Assembly (NCBI GenBank): GCA_030602935.1
Contig: JAUVYU010000002.1
Location: 1-20,200 of the forward strand
Source of the DNA: Candidatus Bathyarchaeota archaeon
Lineage (GTDB): Archaea; Thermoproteota; Bathyarchaeia; TCS64
Reading direction: 5' to 3'
Length of the DNA stretch: 20,200 nt
In this document: in pieces, positions 1 through 6,825 of the stretch
Layout: every line of letters begins with the position of its first letter
Numbering within the stretch: the first letter of the stretch is position 1
Translations under genes and position numbers: made by a program
The notes under the pieces: model-generated
What the model saw: the letters and a program-made list of their open reading frames with translations, nothing else
Database searches by the model: none
What the model was told of the DNA's origin: nothing

Positions 1-1
1 G

Positions 2-391
2 ACGCATTGGCCCGTTCATTCGGAAGAGGGTGAGGTGTTTACGGCTGAGGCGATGATAGAACATCTTGTGGGGTTCATTGATTATCTAGAGACAGAGCAG
101 AGAGAATGGTTCAATGCTTTGCGTGAAGCTGTAGCTGAAAATGAGAGATTAAAAGAGTTAGCTGAGGAGCGGTACGAAGAGGGTTTTGAGCAGGGAAGGC
201 AAGATCATGGAATATTTGTCAGGTGTGTTTATTGTGGCAAGCCGTATCAGGTGGTACCGTTGAGTAAGGCTCATGGGTTGGTCACTCAAACGTTGCTGGA
301 GAATGGTTGGGGTCACGCTGCTTGTGTGAGGAGAGACGAGTATCATCGTGGAGCTGGGCGTCGGGCATTAGAAGCTGAAATGATAAGATAG
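2..391 (+). CDS. hypothetical protein with CxxC...HxxC zinc-finger-like motif, possibly 5'-partial
   Basis: I do not recognise this protein. A GTG at 35 would give 118 residues, but the reading frame has no stop upstream to the window edge, so the true start may lie outside the window. The N-terminal half (about residues 1-55 from the GTG) is acidic and probably helical, rich in Glu, Arg and Leu. The second half has a CVYCGKPY knuckle followed some 30 residues later by GHAAC, which together could bind one metal ion (Cys-Cys-His-Cys). The base composition is A/T-richer than the genes beyond 4.6 kb and matches the integrase neighbourhood, so it may be cargo of an integrated element. Binding of nucleic acid is possible for such a finger but not shown. 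Confidence 0.6.
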   Translation, partial: THWPVHSEEGEVFTAEAMIEHLVGFIDYLETEQREWFNALREAVAENERLKELAEERYEEGFEQGRQDHGIFVRCVYCGKPYQVVPLSKAHGLVTQTLLENGWGHAACVRRDEYHRGAGRRALEAEMIR

Positions 392-532
392 TGATTGAGG
401 GGCTATACTCTGAGCCCTGTTCAGCCGTTCAAGAACGACGTTCAGGTTCCCGAGTAAAACAGCCAAGATGTTCATAAACAGTCAGCCAAAACGCTTAGTA
501 TTTCAGGAACGCCTAGTTTCACCGGGGACCCT

Positions 533-563
533 GCGCGCGCGTTCACTAGCCTTTGCGCGCGCG
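533..563. repeat. paired alternating (GC)n tracts that can form a hairpin
   Basis: GCGCGCGCG occurs at 533-541 and again at 555-563, separated by 13 bases. Because the tracts are self-complementary the transcript could fold into an 8-9 bp stem with a 13-nt loop. It lies just upstream of the ATG at 579 in otherwise A/T-rich DNA. Similar single tracts recur in four other intergenic spots of this window. Confidence 0.75.
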
Positions 564-578
564 GGAAGGCTATAAGAT

Positions 579-791
579 ATGGCAATAATGAACATTGAAC
601 TTCACGAAGGTTATATTTTGGTTCGCAAACACGAACTAAACCCGCGAAAAGCTGTTAAGGGGAGTCCACAGGCGTGGACCAGTTTTACTGAGGACAAATG
701 GTACCCTATTTTCAGAGAAGACATCGACTCAACCCTCAGGAAATCGACCCAATTAAGAAGACCTGCTATCACAGGCTGTTTCATTTCCTAG
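579..791 (+). CDS. small hypothetical protein, or the 5' part of a frameshifted gene
   Basis: The ATG at 579 opens a 70-residue frame. No known family is recognisable. The first ~50 residues (MAIMNIELHEGYILVRKHE..., then a Trp-containing FTEDKWYP segment) look protein-like. The frame overlaps the next same-strand ORF (698-958) by about 94 bases, which is long for two real genes. The downstream frame lies at -1 relative to this one, and its convincing sequence begins around 725-735, just where this frame becomes Arg/Ser/Thr-rich. One explanation is a single ~125-residue protein broken by a frameshift; I see no canonical slippery heptamer. The region directly before the ATG is a (GC)n hairpin and a TATA-like CTATAAGAT. 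Confidence 0.4.
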   Translation: MAIMNIELHEGYILVRKHELNPRKAVKGSPQAWTSFTEDKWYPIFREDIDSTLRKSTQLRRPAITGCFIS

Positions 792-958
792 AGGAGTGTG
801 CCCCTAGGGATCTCCTAGAGGCGGCCGCCCTGTTCCGGGTGTACTACCGGCTTAGGGAACACGTCACGAACAGGCCCAGTTATCCATCTCACAGCACTTG
901 GGAGGAGATAAGCGCCTACCTGAGTTACGGTACCGTTTCTGAGGAGGAGGCAGCCTGA
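698..958 (+). CDS. small hypothetical protein, translationally coupled to the next gene
   Basis: This 86-residue frame starts at ATG 698 and ends in TGA at 956-958. The last base of that stop is the first base of the next gene's ATG (TGATG), the usual sign of translational coupling. Residues ~20-60 (CYHRLFHFLEECAPRDLLEAA, then a Tyr/Arg-rich stretch) suggest an alpha-helical domain. The C-terminus is acidic (SEEEAA). No family is recognised. Either this is a separate gene overlapping 579-791, or the two are halves of one gene split by a -1 shift. The coupling to 958 supports expression of this frame. Confidence 0.5.
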   Translation: MVPYFQRRHRLNPQEIDPIKKTCYHRLFHFLEECAPRDLLEAAALFRVYYRLREHVTNRPSYPSHSTWEEISAYLSYGTVSEEEAA

Positions 959-1284
959 TGGGTTTGTTGGAAGAAGAATTAGAAAGTCTGAAAAAGATTA
1001 CTGGCATGGGCTCTGCGCTCAAGTTATTCTGGCTCCCCAACATAAATTCGGAAGGAGTGCGTGGCGAGGTTGTTAATGGAGTTATAAAGATTTATGATAG
1101 GGAGGAGGAGGCGGCTATATTGACCCTCAGACATGAATTTCTTGATTACATGATATCCAAGCAGATAATCCGGCCTCTCATCAAACGGATTAATTTGCAG
1201 AGCAAGCTCATAGATTCCCTAATGTATGAAAGAAAGGAAAACGTGATCGAGAAGATAATCACCCTGTTGGAGACGATGGCTTAG
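958..1284 (+). CDS. hypothetical protein with HEFLDY motif
   Basis: The protein has 108 residues and starts at the ATG overlapping the preceding stop. The N-terminus is a charged helix. The middle reads GVIKIYDREEEAAILTLRHEFLDYMI. The layout '(V/I)-x-I-Y-D ... TLRHEF(L)DY' resembles small archaeal hypothetical proteins and faintly recalls the HExxH helix of IrrE/ImmA-type peptidases. Here the second His is replaced by Asp, so proteolytic activity cannot be assumed. The C-terminal third is a basic amphipathic helix. The 3' end overlaps the 3' end of the convergent integrase gene by 26 bases. Function unknown; the setting suggests an integrated element. Confidence 0.6.
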   Translation: MGLLEEELESLKKITGMGSALKLFWLPNINSEGVRGEVVNGVIKIYDREEEAAILTLRHEFLDYMISKQIIRPLIKRINLQSKLIDSLMYERKENVIEKIITLLETMA

Positions 1285-2770
1285 AACTCTCCTCGGATAT
1301 ATATGTGAACTTTTTTAAAACGATAGACCCGCTGGGCAGAATCTTGTATATGTCCCAGCCTTTATTCAAGAATTCCTCTACGGATTCTTCTTCGATTATC
1401 TTTGTGCTGTTCTTGACCCTTGTGCTGTTCTCCTTCTGCTGTAATCTTTGCATCTTACCCGCGTCCACTCTTAGTTCATCATATATCAGCATCTTCTCTG
1501 CATCTTCATAATCCAAGTCTCTATAATCTTCCAAACTTAATATCCGCTCGCGCACGTCAGTTACACCTATCTTCTCGAATATGTAGTCACGTATCTCAGG
1601 GTTATTGAGATCGATAGCACCCATCTCAACCATAGTTTTCATAGTGGTCAGTTCGTTGCTTTCCTCCTTTATATCCCTCATCGCCAGGTACTCTTCCGAT
1701 TGGAGGAAACTCCTCCGCATATCCTCTATAACCTCTTCCGGCAGGTGTTTATCAATCGTGTAACGAGCCAGCATCCCCCCGGAATGCCCTTGAAAGAACT
1801 GCCTGTACGCGTGGGTGATCTTTCCAGCGCTCTCGGCTATGAGTAATTTTGTGGCGAAGTAGCTCCGGAGGACATAGGGTCGCCAGCTGAACCTGGGTCT
1901 TATCGCGTTCCTGATCTCCCCTGTGATGGTTTTGGTCGATATGTGTCTCCCCCGCCTTCCTTTCAGCGCTATGGCATCCTTCCTGAACTTGGCTCTCTCG
2001 AATCCACGTTTTACCGATATTATGGCGGATTGGCGGTCCAGATTTTCTCCGCGGGACATCCTGCTCTCAAGATATGCTTTCAGACACTTGGATCCCTCGG
2101 TCGTGATGAAAGTCTCATACTGTCTCTTGGTCTTGCTAAGCTCGGGTCTCACTATTATTCTGACGGGTATCCTCTTGAATGATACAGTAGAGTCACCAAT
2201 AACAAGATCTGGGATGTCCTTGACCTTGAGGCCGTCCGTTCCCGTGGCGTTCCCTAGGGTCATCGGCCTCAGACCGGCGAAGGCGATAAATGAGATTGAG
2301 CACATTCCCCTAGTGGTGGCATAGTTCATAATTTGCAAGAGTTCGTCCTTGTCCGGTATTACCTCGTCCTCTATCGTAGGAGTCAGGTTGTTGTTTCCCG
2401 TGTATATCTTTCTGACCAGGAGGACGCCGTTAAACCTGAGCCAGTTCTTCACACACTTCACATAGTTGTTAATGTACCCTGGGGACTTTCCCTCATCGAA
2501 CTGCTCGGAGACGAAGTCCATGATCAGGTTCTCACTGTGCTGTAGGTCCTTCTTCGTTCCCGAGGTGAACTCTTCGAGGGTAAGACCAATCTTGTTGGTG
2601 AACCTGAACAGAGACCTGGCGTTCAGGTCGGCCGAGCTCACGTTCTTCCTGGCCATGTTGTCATACCAGCGCTTAAAGTCGGCGTTGAACCTTGGGTTGT
2701 CAACCTCGACACCGTCGACGGCGACCACGGGCTCCATGAGGTAGCTCCACTTCTTGCCCTTCTTTCCCAT
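1259..2770 (-). CDS. archaeal tyrosine recombinase / phage-type integrase
   Basis: This is a 503-residue site-specific recombinase that would cut and rejoin DNA through a 3'-phosphotyrosine. The N-terminal ~140 residues look like a SAM-like core-binding domain. The catalytic domain follows: Arg168 in AGLRPMT, a Lys region near 213-215 (SKTKRQYETF), YVLR at 299-302 (Arg302, with Tyr where many families have His), His329 in FFQGHS and the nucleophile Tyr337 in MLARYT. The PYVLRSYF ... FFQGH ... ARYT pattern is typical of integrases from Thaumarchaeota and relatives. About 130 residues follow Tyr337, with a Lys/Glu-rich coiled segment. A TATA-like box around 2803-2812 sits ~37 bases before the ATG. 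The gene probably marks an integrated element; I found no attachment-site duplication. Confidence 0.92.
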   Translation of the reverse strand: MGKKGKKWSYLMEPVVAVDGVEVDNPRFNADFKRWYDNMARKNVSSADLNARSLFRFTNKIGLTLEEFTSGTKKDLQHSENLIMDFVSEQFDEGKSPGYINNYVKCVKNWLRFNGVLLVRKIYTGNNNLTPTIEDEVIPDKDELLQIMNYATTRGMCSISFIAFAGLRPMTLGNATGTDGLKVKDIPDLVIGDSTVSFKRIPVRIIVRPELSKTKRQYETFITTEGSKCLKAYLESRMSRGENLDRQSAIISVKRGFERAKFRKDAIALKGRRGRHISTKTITGEIRNAIRPRFSWRPYVLRSYFATKLLIAESAGKITHAYRQFFQGHSGGMLARYTIDKHLPEEVIEDMRRSFLQSEEYLAMRDIKEESNELTTMKTMVEMGAIDLNNPEIRDYIFEKIGVTDVRERILSLEDYRDLDYEDAEKMLIYDELRVDAGKMQRLQQKENSTRVKNSTKIIEEESVEEFLNKGWDIYKILPSGSIVLKKFTYISEESSKPSSPTG

Positions 2771-2800
2771 CCTGAACCAGTGATTACAACCCTGAATCCC

Positions 2801-2816
2801 TTAATATATATACTTT
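2801..2816 (-). promoter_or_regulatory. TATA box upstream of the integrase
   Basis: An A/T run (TTAATATATATACTTT on the + strand) lies about 37 bases before the integrase ATG. That predicts a transcript start near 2781 and a leader of roughly 10 bases. Confidence 0.5.
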
Positions 2817-2866
2817 ATGCCTAATAAATTGTACGAATCCCTCCGGACCCGCCATGTCTTCTCATG

Positions 2867-2881
2867 GCACGCATTCACTTC
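2867..2881. repeat. 15-base direct repeat, copy 1
   Basis: GCACGCATTCACTTC here is repeated exactly at 4521-4535. Both copies are intergenic and both have a CACGTG nearby. This copy runs directly into a (GC)n tract. Confidence 0.6.
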
Positions 2882-2889
2882 GCGCGCGC
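2881..2889. repeat. alternating (GC)n tract
   Basis: CGCGCGCGC sits in the spacer between the divergent integrase and methyltransferase genes, about 94 bases before the methyltransferase start. Confidence 0.7.
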
Positions 2890-2905
2890 AATACGAGTCC
2901 ACGTG

Positions 2906-2933
2906 CTAATTCAGAAATAGTATTTTGAATTAG
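2906..2933. promoter_or_regulatory. near-perfect palindrome, candidate operator
   Basis: CTAATTCA at 2906-2913 is the exact reverse complement of TGAATTAG at 2926-2933. The interior continues the symmetry (AAATA, central G, TATTT), giving 13-bp arms with one extra G on the left. It lies 50 bases before the methyltransferase ATG in the divergent spacer, a position suited to a dimeric repressor. It could instead form a hairpin. Confidence 0.6.
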
Positions 2934-2982
2934 GAAATGAAGCGATACCAAGTTTTTTAGAGCAAGATAACCATCAAAATGT

Positions 2983-3831
2983 ATGTCAATCATGAACATA
3001 ATGCAGTTAATAACAAGGATCGAGACTCCTGAGCCTTGGGGTGAGGGTGAGAAGATTCCTTGGAACGACTCAGGGTTCAGTGAGAGAATGCTTGAGTATC
3101 ACCTTACACAGGAACACGATCTCGCCAGCAGAAGATTCGATATAATCGATAGACACGTTGATTGGATCCACAACAAGTTAGGAGGAAAACCATCTAAAAT
3201 ACTGGATCTAGCCTGTGGGCCTGGGTTATACTCTAACCGGTTGACCAAGCTTGGACATAGCTGTAGGGGGATAGACTTCAGTCCTGCTTCCATCAAATAC
3301 GCTAGAGAACAGGCTATCAAAGAAGAGGTTGAGATTGATTATGTTCTTGAGGATATCAGGACCGCGGATTACGGAGATAATAATGATCTTGCATTATTTA
3401 TCTACGGTGAGTTCAACGTCTTCAAACCAGTGGACATAAAACGCGTGCTAAAAAGGGCGTGTGATTCACTGAAAGAAGGCGGTCTTTTCATCGCTGAACC
3501 CAACAGGTACGAGACTGTGAAACATGTGGGAACAAGTCCAGCTTCATGGTACTCGTCACAGGGGGGGCTGTTCAGTCCGAAACCACACCTGTGCCTGATG
3601 GAGAACTTCTGGGACCAAGAGAAACATGTTGCCACCACTAGATATTTCATCATAGACGCTGAGACCAACAATGTAACCCTCCACGCATCAAGCATGGTTG
3701 CATATACACGAGAGAACCTTGAGCAAATTATTAGAGAAGTCGGATTCAAGGACATCGTGTTCTATGAGTCCCTATCAGGTGGAAAAAAGGATCTTGATAA
3801 AAACCTTGAAGTTATTGAAGCTCGAAAATAG
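2983..3831 (+). CDS. class I SAM-dependent methyltransferase
   Basis: This 282-residue protein would transfer a methyl group from S-adenosylmethionine to an unidentified substrate. Motif I is ILDLACGPGLYS (residues 73-84). The acidic residue ending strand 2 is Asp98 in RGIDFSPAS. An EDIRTADY segment at 123-130 and a hydrophobic LALFIYGEFNVF at 137-148 complete a Rossmann-like core. The C-terminal part has the ENLEQIIREVGF helix and strand common to the small-molecule methyltransferase branch (Methyltransf_25 type). The ATG at 2983 is used; in-frame ATGs at codons 4 and 7 are alternatives. The gene converges with the nitroreductase gene across a 32-base gap containing a (GC)n tract. Its A/T-rich composition matches the left segment. 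Confidence 0.88.
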   Translation: MSIMNIMQLITRIETPEPWGEGEKIPWNDSGFSERMLEYHLTQEHDLASRRFDIIDRHVDWIHNKLGGKPSKILDLACGPGLYSNRLTKLGHSCRGIDFSPASIKYAREQAIKEEVEIDYVLEDIRTADYGDNNDLALFIYGEFNVFKPVDIKRVLKRACDSLKEGGLFIAEPNRYETVKHVGTSPASWYSSQGGLFSPKPHLCLMENFWDQEKHVATTRYFIIDAETNNVTLHASSMVAYTRENLEQIIREVGFKDIVFYESLSGGKKDLDKNLEVIEARK

Positions 3832-3847
3832 ACCTCTAAGTATAGGT

Positions 3848-3857
3848 CGCGCGCGCG
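3848..3857. repeat. alternating (GC)n tract
   Basis: CGCGCGCGCG fills part of the 32-base gap between the stop codons of the convergent methyltransferase and nitroreductase genes. There is no room for a promoter here, so in this case a 3'-end or structural role is more likely. Confidence 0.7.
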
Positions 3858-3863
3858 AATCCG

Positions 3864-4469
3864 TTATTTGAGGTATCCTACTGTCTGTGAAAACAGAATC
3901 CGCTGATTAGGACGTAGATTGAATTCCGCGACGATACTTGCCTTATCACAATTATGGAACCATGTAACCAGCCCCTGTGAAGCCGCAAAAAGATGAACAT
4001 TCTGAGCAATGAATCCTGTATCGGTGAAATAGTAAGATTTCTGAACTTCAGGGTCCCCAATCCCTGGGTCAGGCTGGTCAGGTCCAAGATCATAGCGCAT
4101 GAGATCTGCAACGTAAAAAATGTTTACCGGTGCGATAGCCGCAGCACCTCTGCCGGACATCATACGAAAGTCTCCAACTGAAACTGGTATCAATTTATGA
4201 GGAATTGCCTCATACAAATATAGGCCATCCTTCAGGGCAACGTATAGATCTATTTCTTGTGAATTGCTTGCAGAGGGGGCGGTCCTCCCTGGTTTATTAA
4301 AGGATGTCTTCTCACGATTCACTCCAAAGGCGGCCCAGAGGAGGGTTGAGAGAACCTGAAGTGGGAGCTCTCTTGAACTAATATTTCGATTAGTCTGCCT
4401 GAGTTGTAGGGCTTCCAGTACAGATTTACCACCTTTTCTCGCAGGTTCGGGTAGGATAATTGGGTCCAT
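3864..4469 (-). CDS. nitroreductase family protein (SagB/ThcOx-like)
   Basis: A 201-residue flavoprotein of the nitroreductase fold, expected to bind FMN as a dimer and carry out NAD(P)H-linked or substrate oxidoreduction. Features match the SagB-like branch: LQLRQTNRNIS at 21-31 (FMN phosphate contacts), LLWAAFGVNR at 43-52, GRTAPSASNSQEIDLYV at 61-77 and DGLYLYE at 81-87. A later FTDTGFIAQNVHLFAASQGL matches the helix before the C-terminal FMN contacts. The length is normal for the stand-alone form. No thiazole/oxazole peptide-cyclisation genes are adjacent, so the substrate is unknown. A TATA-like box near 4491-4502 is centred ~28 bases before the ATG, suggesting a nearly leaderless transcript. 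Confidence 0.87.
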   Translation of the reverse strand: MDPIILPEPARKGGKSVLEALQLRQTNRNISSRELPLQVLSTLLWAAFGVNREKTSFNKPGRTAPSASNSQEIDLYVALKDGLYLYEAIPHKLIPVSVGDFRMMSGRGAAAIAPVNIFYVADLMRYDLGPDQPDPGIGDPEVQKSYYFTDTGFIAQNVHLFAASQGLVTWFHNCDKASIVAEFNLRPNQRILFSQTVGYLK

Positions 4470-4490
4470 TATCAGTTAGTTAGGCATATC

Positions 4491-4503
4491 AAATATTATA
4501 ATT
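4491..4503 (-). promoter_or_regulatory. TATA box of the nitroreductase gene
   Basis: An AAATATTATAATT run is centred about 28 bases before the nitroreductase ATG. With archaeal spacing (box about 26 bases before the transcript start) this places the start at or next to the ATG. Confidence 0.5.
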
Positions 4504-4520
4504 TGACCTCACACGTGCAC

Positions 4521-4535
4521 GCACGCATTCACTTC
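4521..4535. repeat. 15-base direct repeat, copy 2
   Basis: GCACGCATTCACTTC is identical to 2867-2881. It lies in the divergent spacer between the nitroreductase and the HhH protein genes, directly after a CACGTGCAC stretch. Confidence 0.6.
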
Positions 4536-4603
4536 ATGGAAACTTACATCCGGTCCAGAGAAGAGGTAGGTTTCCCTGTGAAGTTTCAGCGATTCATAAC
4601 AAC

Positions 4604-4609
4604 TTATAT
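4604..4609 (+). promoter_or_regulatory. TATA-like box of the coiled-coil/HhH gene
   Basis: TTATAT at 4604-4609 is centred about 33 bases before the ATG at 4640, which predicts a short leader of several bases. Confidence 0.4.
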
Positions 4610-4639
4610 GACAATTACGTCTCAATGCGTTAATCCGAG

Positions 4640-5650
4640 ATGTTGATGAGCACCACCCCGATCCTGGTCCTGCTGGTAAGCAACCTGTTCATAGGGATGC
4701 TCATAATGTGGTTCTTCTACCGCGTGACCATGAGCGAGGGGGAGAAGAAGATCGAGAAGCTGAGGACCTCCCTCAAGAACAAGGACGCGAAGCTCAAGGA
4801 CCTGAAGGAGAAGACACTGGAAAACGAGTCAAACATAGACGGCCTAAAAACGACGATCGCCAAGAAGGATAAGAACATCCGCCAGATCTCCGCCCAGGTC
4901 AAGGAGAGAGACGACTCGGTGAGCGGCCTCAACCGGGATCTAGTTGACCTACGTGATACTAGAGACAACCTCAGCGTTCAACTGGATAAGAGGGAGGAGT
5001 CCATAGGCCTCCTGAGGGATCAGATCAAGGAGAAGGATGACTCAATCAAGCAGCTGGAGGAGGACCTGAACACCCTCAAGGAGGAGAAACAGACCTCGAT
5101 CACTCGGGCGGAGAAGGCAGAGACAATGATCCAGGAGCGTGAGAAGGCGATCGAGGAGAAGGACAGCTCCATCGAACTCATGAGGGAGGATCTGACGGCT
5201 CTTGAGAAGAAGGCTCAGGACGCTCTCACCCGAGCGGAGGCCGCTGAGGCATGTATAGCCAATCTGGAGGAAGCGTTGGAGGAGAGTGCCCAGGAAGCGG
5301 CCTCTCAGAAGACGAGGATACGCAGCATGCAGGACGATCTCTCGGTAATCGACGGCATCGGCCCTCGGATCTCCTCTGTGCTCAGATCAGCGGGCATCAC
5401 CTCATTCTCGAAGTTAGCCGAGAGGGAGCCCGAAGAGATACATGGCATACTGGTGGCCGAGAACCCCAGCCTAACACGTTTGACCGATCCATCGACCTGG
5501 CATGAGCAGGCGAGGATGGCTGCGGATGCTGAATGGGAGGACCTCAGGGCTCTTCAGGACAGCTTCAAGGAGGAAAGACGGGCAAAGGAGCAGGTGAAAC
5601 TAGAGATTCAGGACGCTGTCGCGGATGCCACGATAGTCGTGCAGTCATGA
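4640..5650 (+). CDS. membrane-anchored coiled-coil protein with C-terminal helix-hairpin-helix domain
   Basis: The 336-residue protein has three parts. Residues ~7-29 are one hydrophobic membrane segment (PILVLLVSNLFIGMLIMWFF). Residues ~33-225 are a long charged coiled coil. Residues ~234-300 hold a helix-hairpin-helix domain, with LSVIDGIGPRISSVL then AGITSFSKLAE, the form seen in many tail domains that bind DNA or proteins. The coiled coil has a 14-residue register: an [E/K]-[K/R]-[D/E]-x-S-I type motif at 75, 89, 117, 131, 159 and 173, with weaker copies at 47, 61 and 201. The likely topology is an N-terminal anchor with a cytoplasmic rod and HhH head. A nucleoid-tethering or scaffold role is inference. 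Start codon ATG 4640; ATG 4646 is possible. Confidence 0.8.
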   Translation: MLMSTTPILVLLVSNLFIGMLIMWFFYRVTMSEGEKKIEKLRTSLKNKDAKLKDLKEKTLENESNIDGLKTTIAKKDKNIRQISAQVKERDDSVSGLNRDLVDLRDTRDNLSVQLDKREESIGLLRDQIKEKDDSIKQLEEDLNTLKEEKQTSITRAEKAETMIQEREKAIEEKDSSIELMREDLTALEKKAQDALTRAEAAEACIANLEEALEESAQEAASQKTRIRSMQDDLSVIDGIGPRISSVLRSAGITSFSKLAEREPEEIHGILVAENPSLTRLTDPSTWHEQARMAADAEWEDLRALQDSFKEERRAKEQVKLEIQDAVADATIVVQS

Positions 5651-5671
5651 TGAAAACCTGCTCCACGGGAT

Positions 5672-6772
5672 TCACTTCGACTGATCATCACCGGATGAAG
5701 GATCCTCCATCATGTATCTCCTGTAGTCGATGCCCGGGATCTGGAGACGCTTCTCAGGTAAGAGGCCACCGGGCTTGTAGATCAGGAACGCCAGGAGTAT
5801 CAACGAGAGCGCCATCTCCTCGAATGTAATGATGAGCCCGGCCTTCCCGGAAGACGCGATCACGCCTCCAAAGAACAGGTTGAACGTCGAGATGGCCTTC
5901 AGGATACCCACGCACACGATCACACCGACCAGGGAACCGGCGTTGTTCCCGATGCCCCCGATCATTATCATGAGCCAGGGCCAGATAGTGTACGAGACCT
6001 GGTCGAACATCCCATACTCCTCATACCGGTAGTACAATGCAATAAGGACCCCCGTGACTGCCATCATCCCCGAGCTGAACGCCATCACCCCCCTCCTAAT
6101 CCTCCCCACGTCCTTACCCATGCTCATCACCGTCCACTCATTCTCCCTGACCGCCCTGGCCAGCCTGCCGAAGGGGGAGTTCTGTCTAGCCCTAACCACG
6201 AAGTAGCAGAGCAGCCCCACGAGCAACGTGGTTACGGCCACGATGAGGAAGTCCTCCCCTGGGTACCAGGAGAGAAAATTGGGGATGAACGCCCCGTGCG
6301 AGCCTCCAGCTATCCAGCTCTCGTTGGCCGCTATGACATCCCCGGCTTGGGCCACGACGTACAGGAGGACCATGAGCGTGGAAGCCCTCATCCTCCCGCT
6401 TATCGAGGCGAGGACCCAGCCCAGGAGGTTGCCGAAGACCAGGGCTAGGGCAAGGGAGAGCATGAAGAGAGAGAATCCCAGCAAGGGGCTTGTCTCCAGG
6501 AAGGCCGATATCATCGCAACGTTGTAGGGATTATCGTAGACCCAGTTAAGCCTGAAGGCCACCCCCGCCATCCCCAGAAGCCACATGCAGATCCTGGTCA
6601 CGATGGAGGTGATGACATAGGCCCCGCAGGCCACCGAGAGGTTGTTACTCATGTTGGGGATGCCCGCGTTCCCGTACTGGAAGTTGAGGGTCGTGGCGAC
6701 TATGACGTAGTGGCCGAAGAAGATGGCGAAGTTTATCACCACAATCTGCCATATCGTGAGCAAGGACGCCAC
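5672..6772 (-). CDS. branched-chain amino acid type ABC transporter permease (LivM-like)
   Basis: This 366-residue polytopic membrane protein has roughly nine to ten hydrophobic segments. It has the LivM hallmarks: a long hydrophobic N-terminal half, the cytoplasmic loop RQNSPFGRLARAVRENEWTVMSMGKDVGRIRR that contacts the ATPase, and IMIGGIGNNAGSLVGVIV near the end, followed by YKPGGLLPEKR. It would form half of the channel of an importer for branched-chain amino acids, or for amides, urea or nucleosides in related systems. No LivH, LivG, LivF or binding protein is in the window, which is unusual. The start is GTG at 6772. It lies 53 bases downstream of the AMP phosphorylase stop on the same strand, so co-transcription is possible. 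Its end faces the HhH gene with 21 bases between stops. Confidence 0.88.
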   Translation of the reverse strand: MASLLTIWQIVVINFAIFFGHYVIVATTLNFQYGNAGIPNMSNNLSVACGAYVITSIVTRICMWLLGMAGVAFRLNWVYDNPYNVAMISAFLETSPLLGFSLFMLSLALALVFGNLLGWVLASISGRMRASTLMVLLYVVAQAGDVIAANESWIAGGSHGAFIPNFLSWYPGEDFLIVAVTTLLVGLLCYFVVRARQNSPFGRLARAVRENEWTVMSMGKDVGRIRRGVMAFSSGMMAVTGVLIALYYRYEEYGMFDQVSYTIWPWLMIMIGGIGNNAGSLVGVIVCVGILKAISTFNLFFGGVIASSGKAGLIITFEEMALSLILLAFLIYKPGGLLPEKRLQIPGIDYRRYMMEDPSSGDDQSK

Positions 6773-6825
6773 CTGAATAACCGAGGAACGGCCTGATCAC
6801 GATATGAAACTTGCGATGGGCGGAG

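Noticed and set aside
419..446. Clustered GTTCA words and a CGTTC-AA-GAACG dyad after the first gene
   Set aside because: Short, imperfect and without a clear promoter context; too weak to call an operator.
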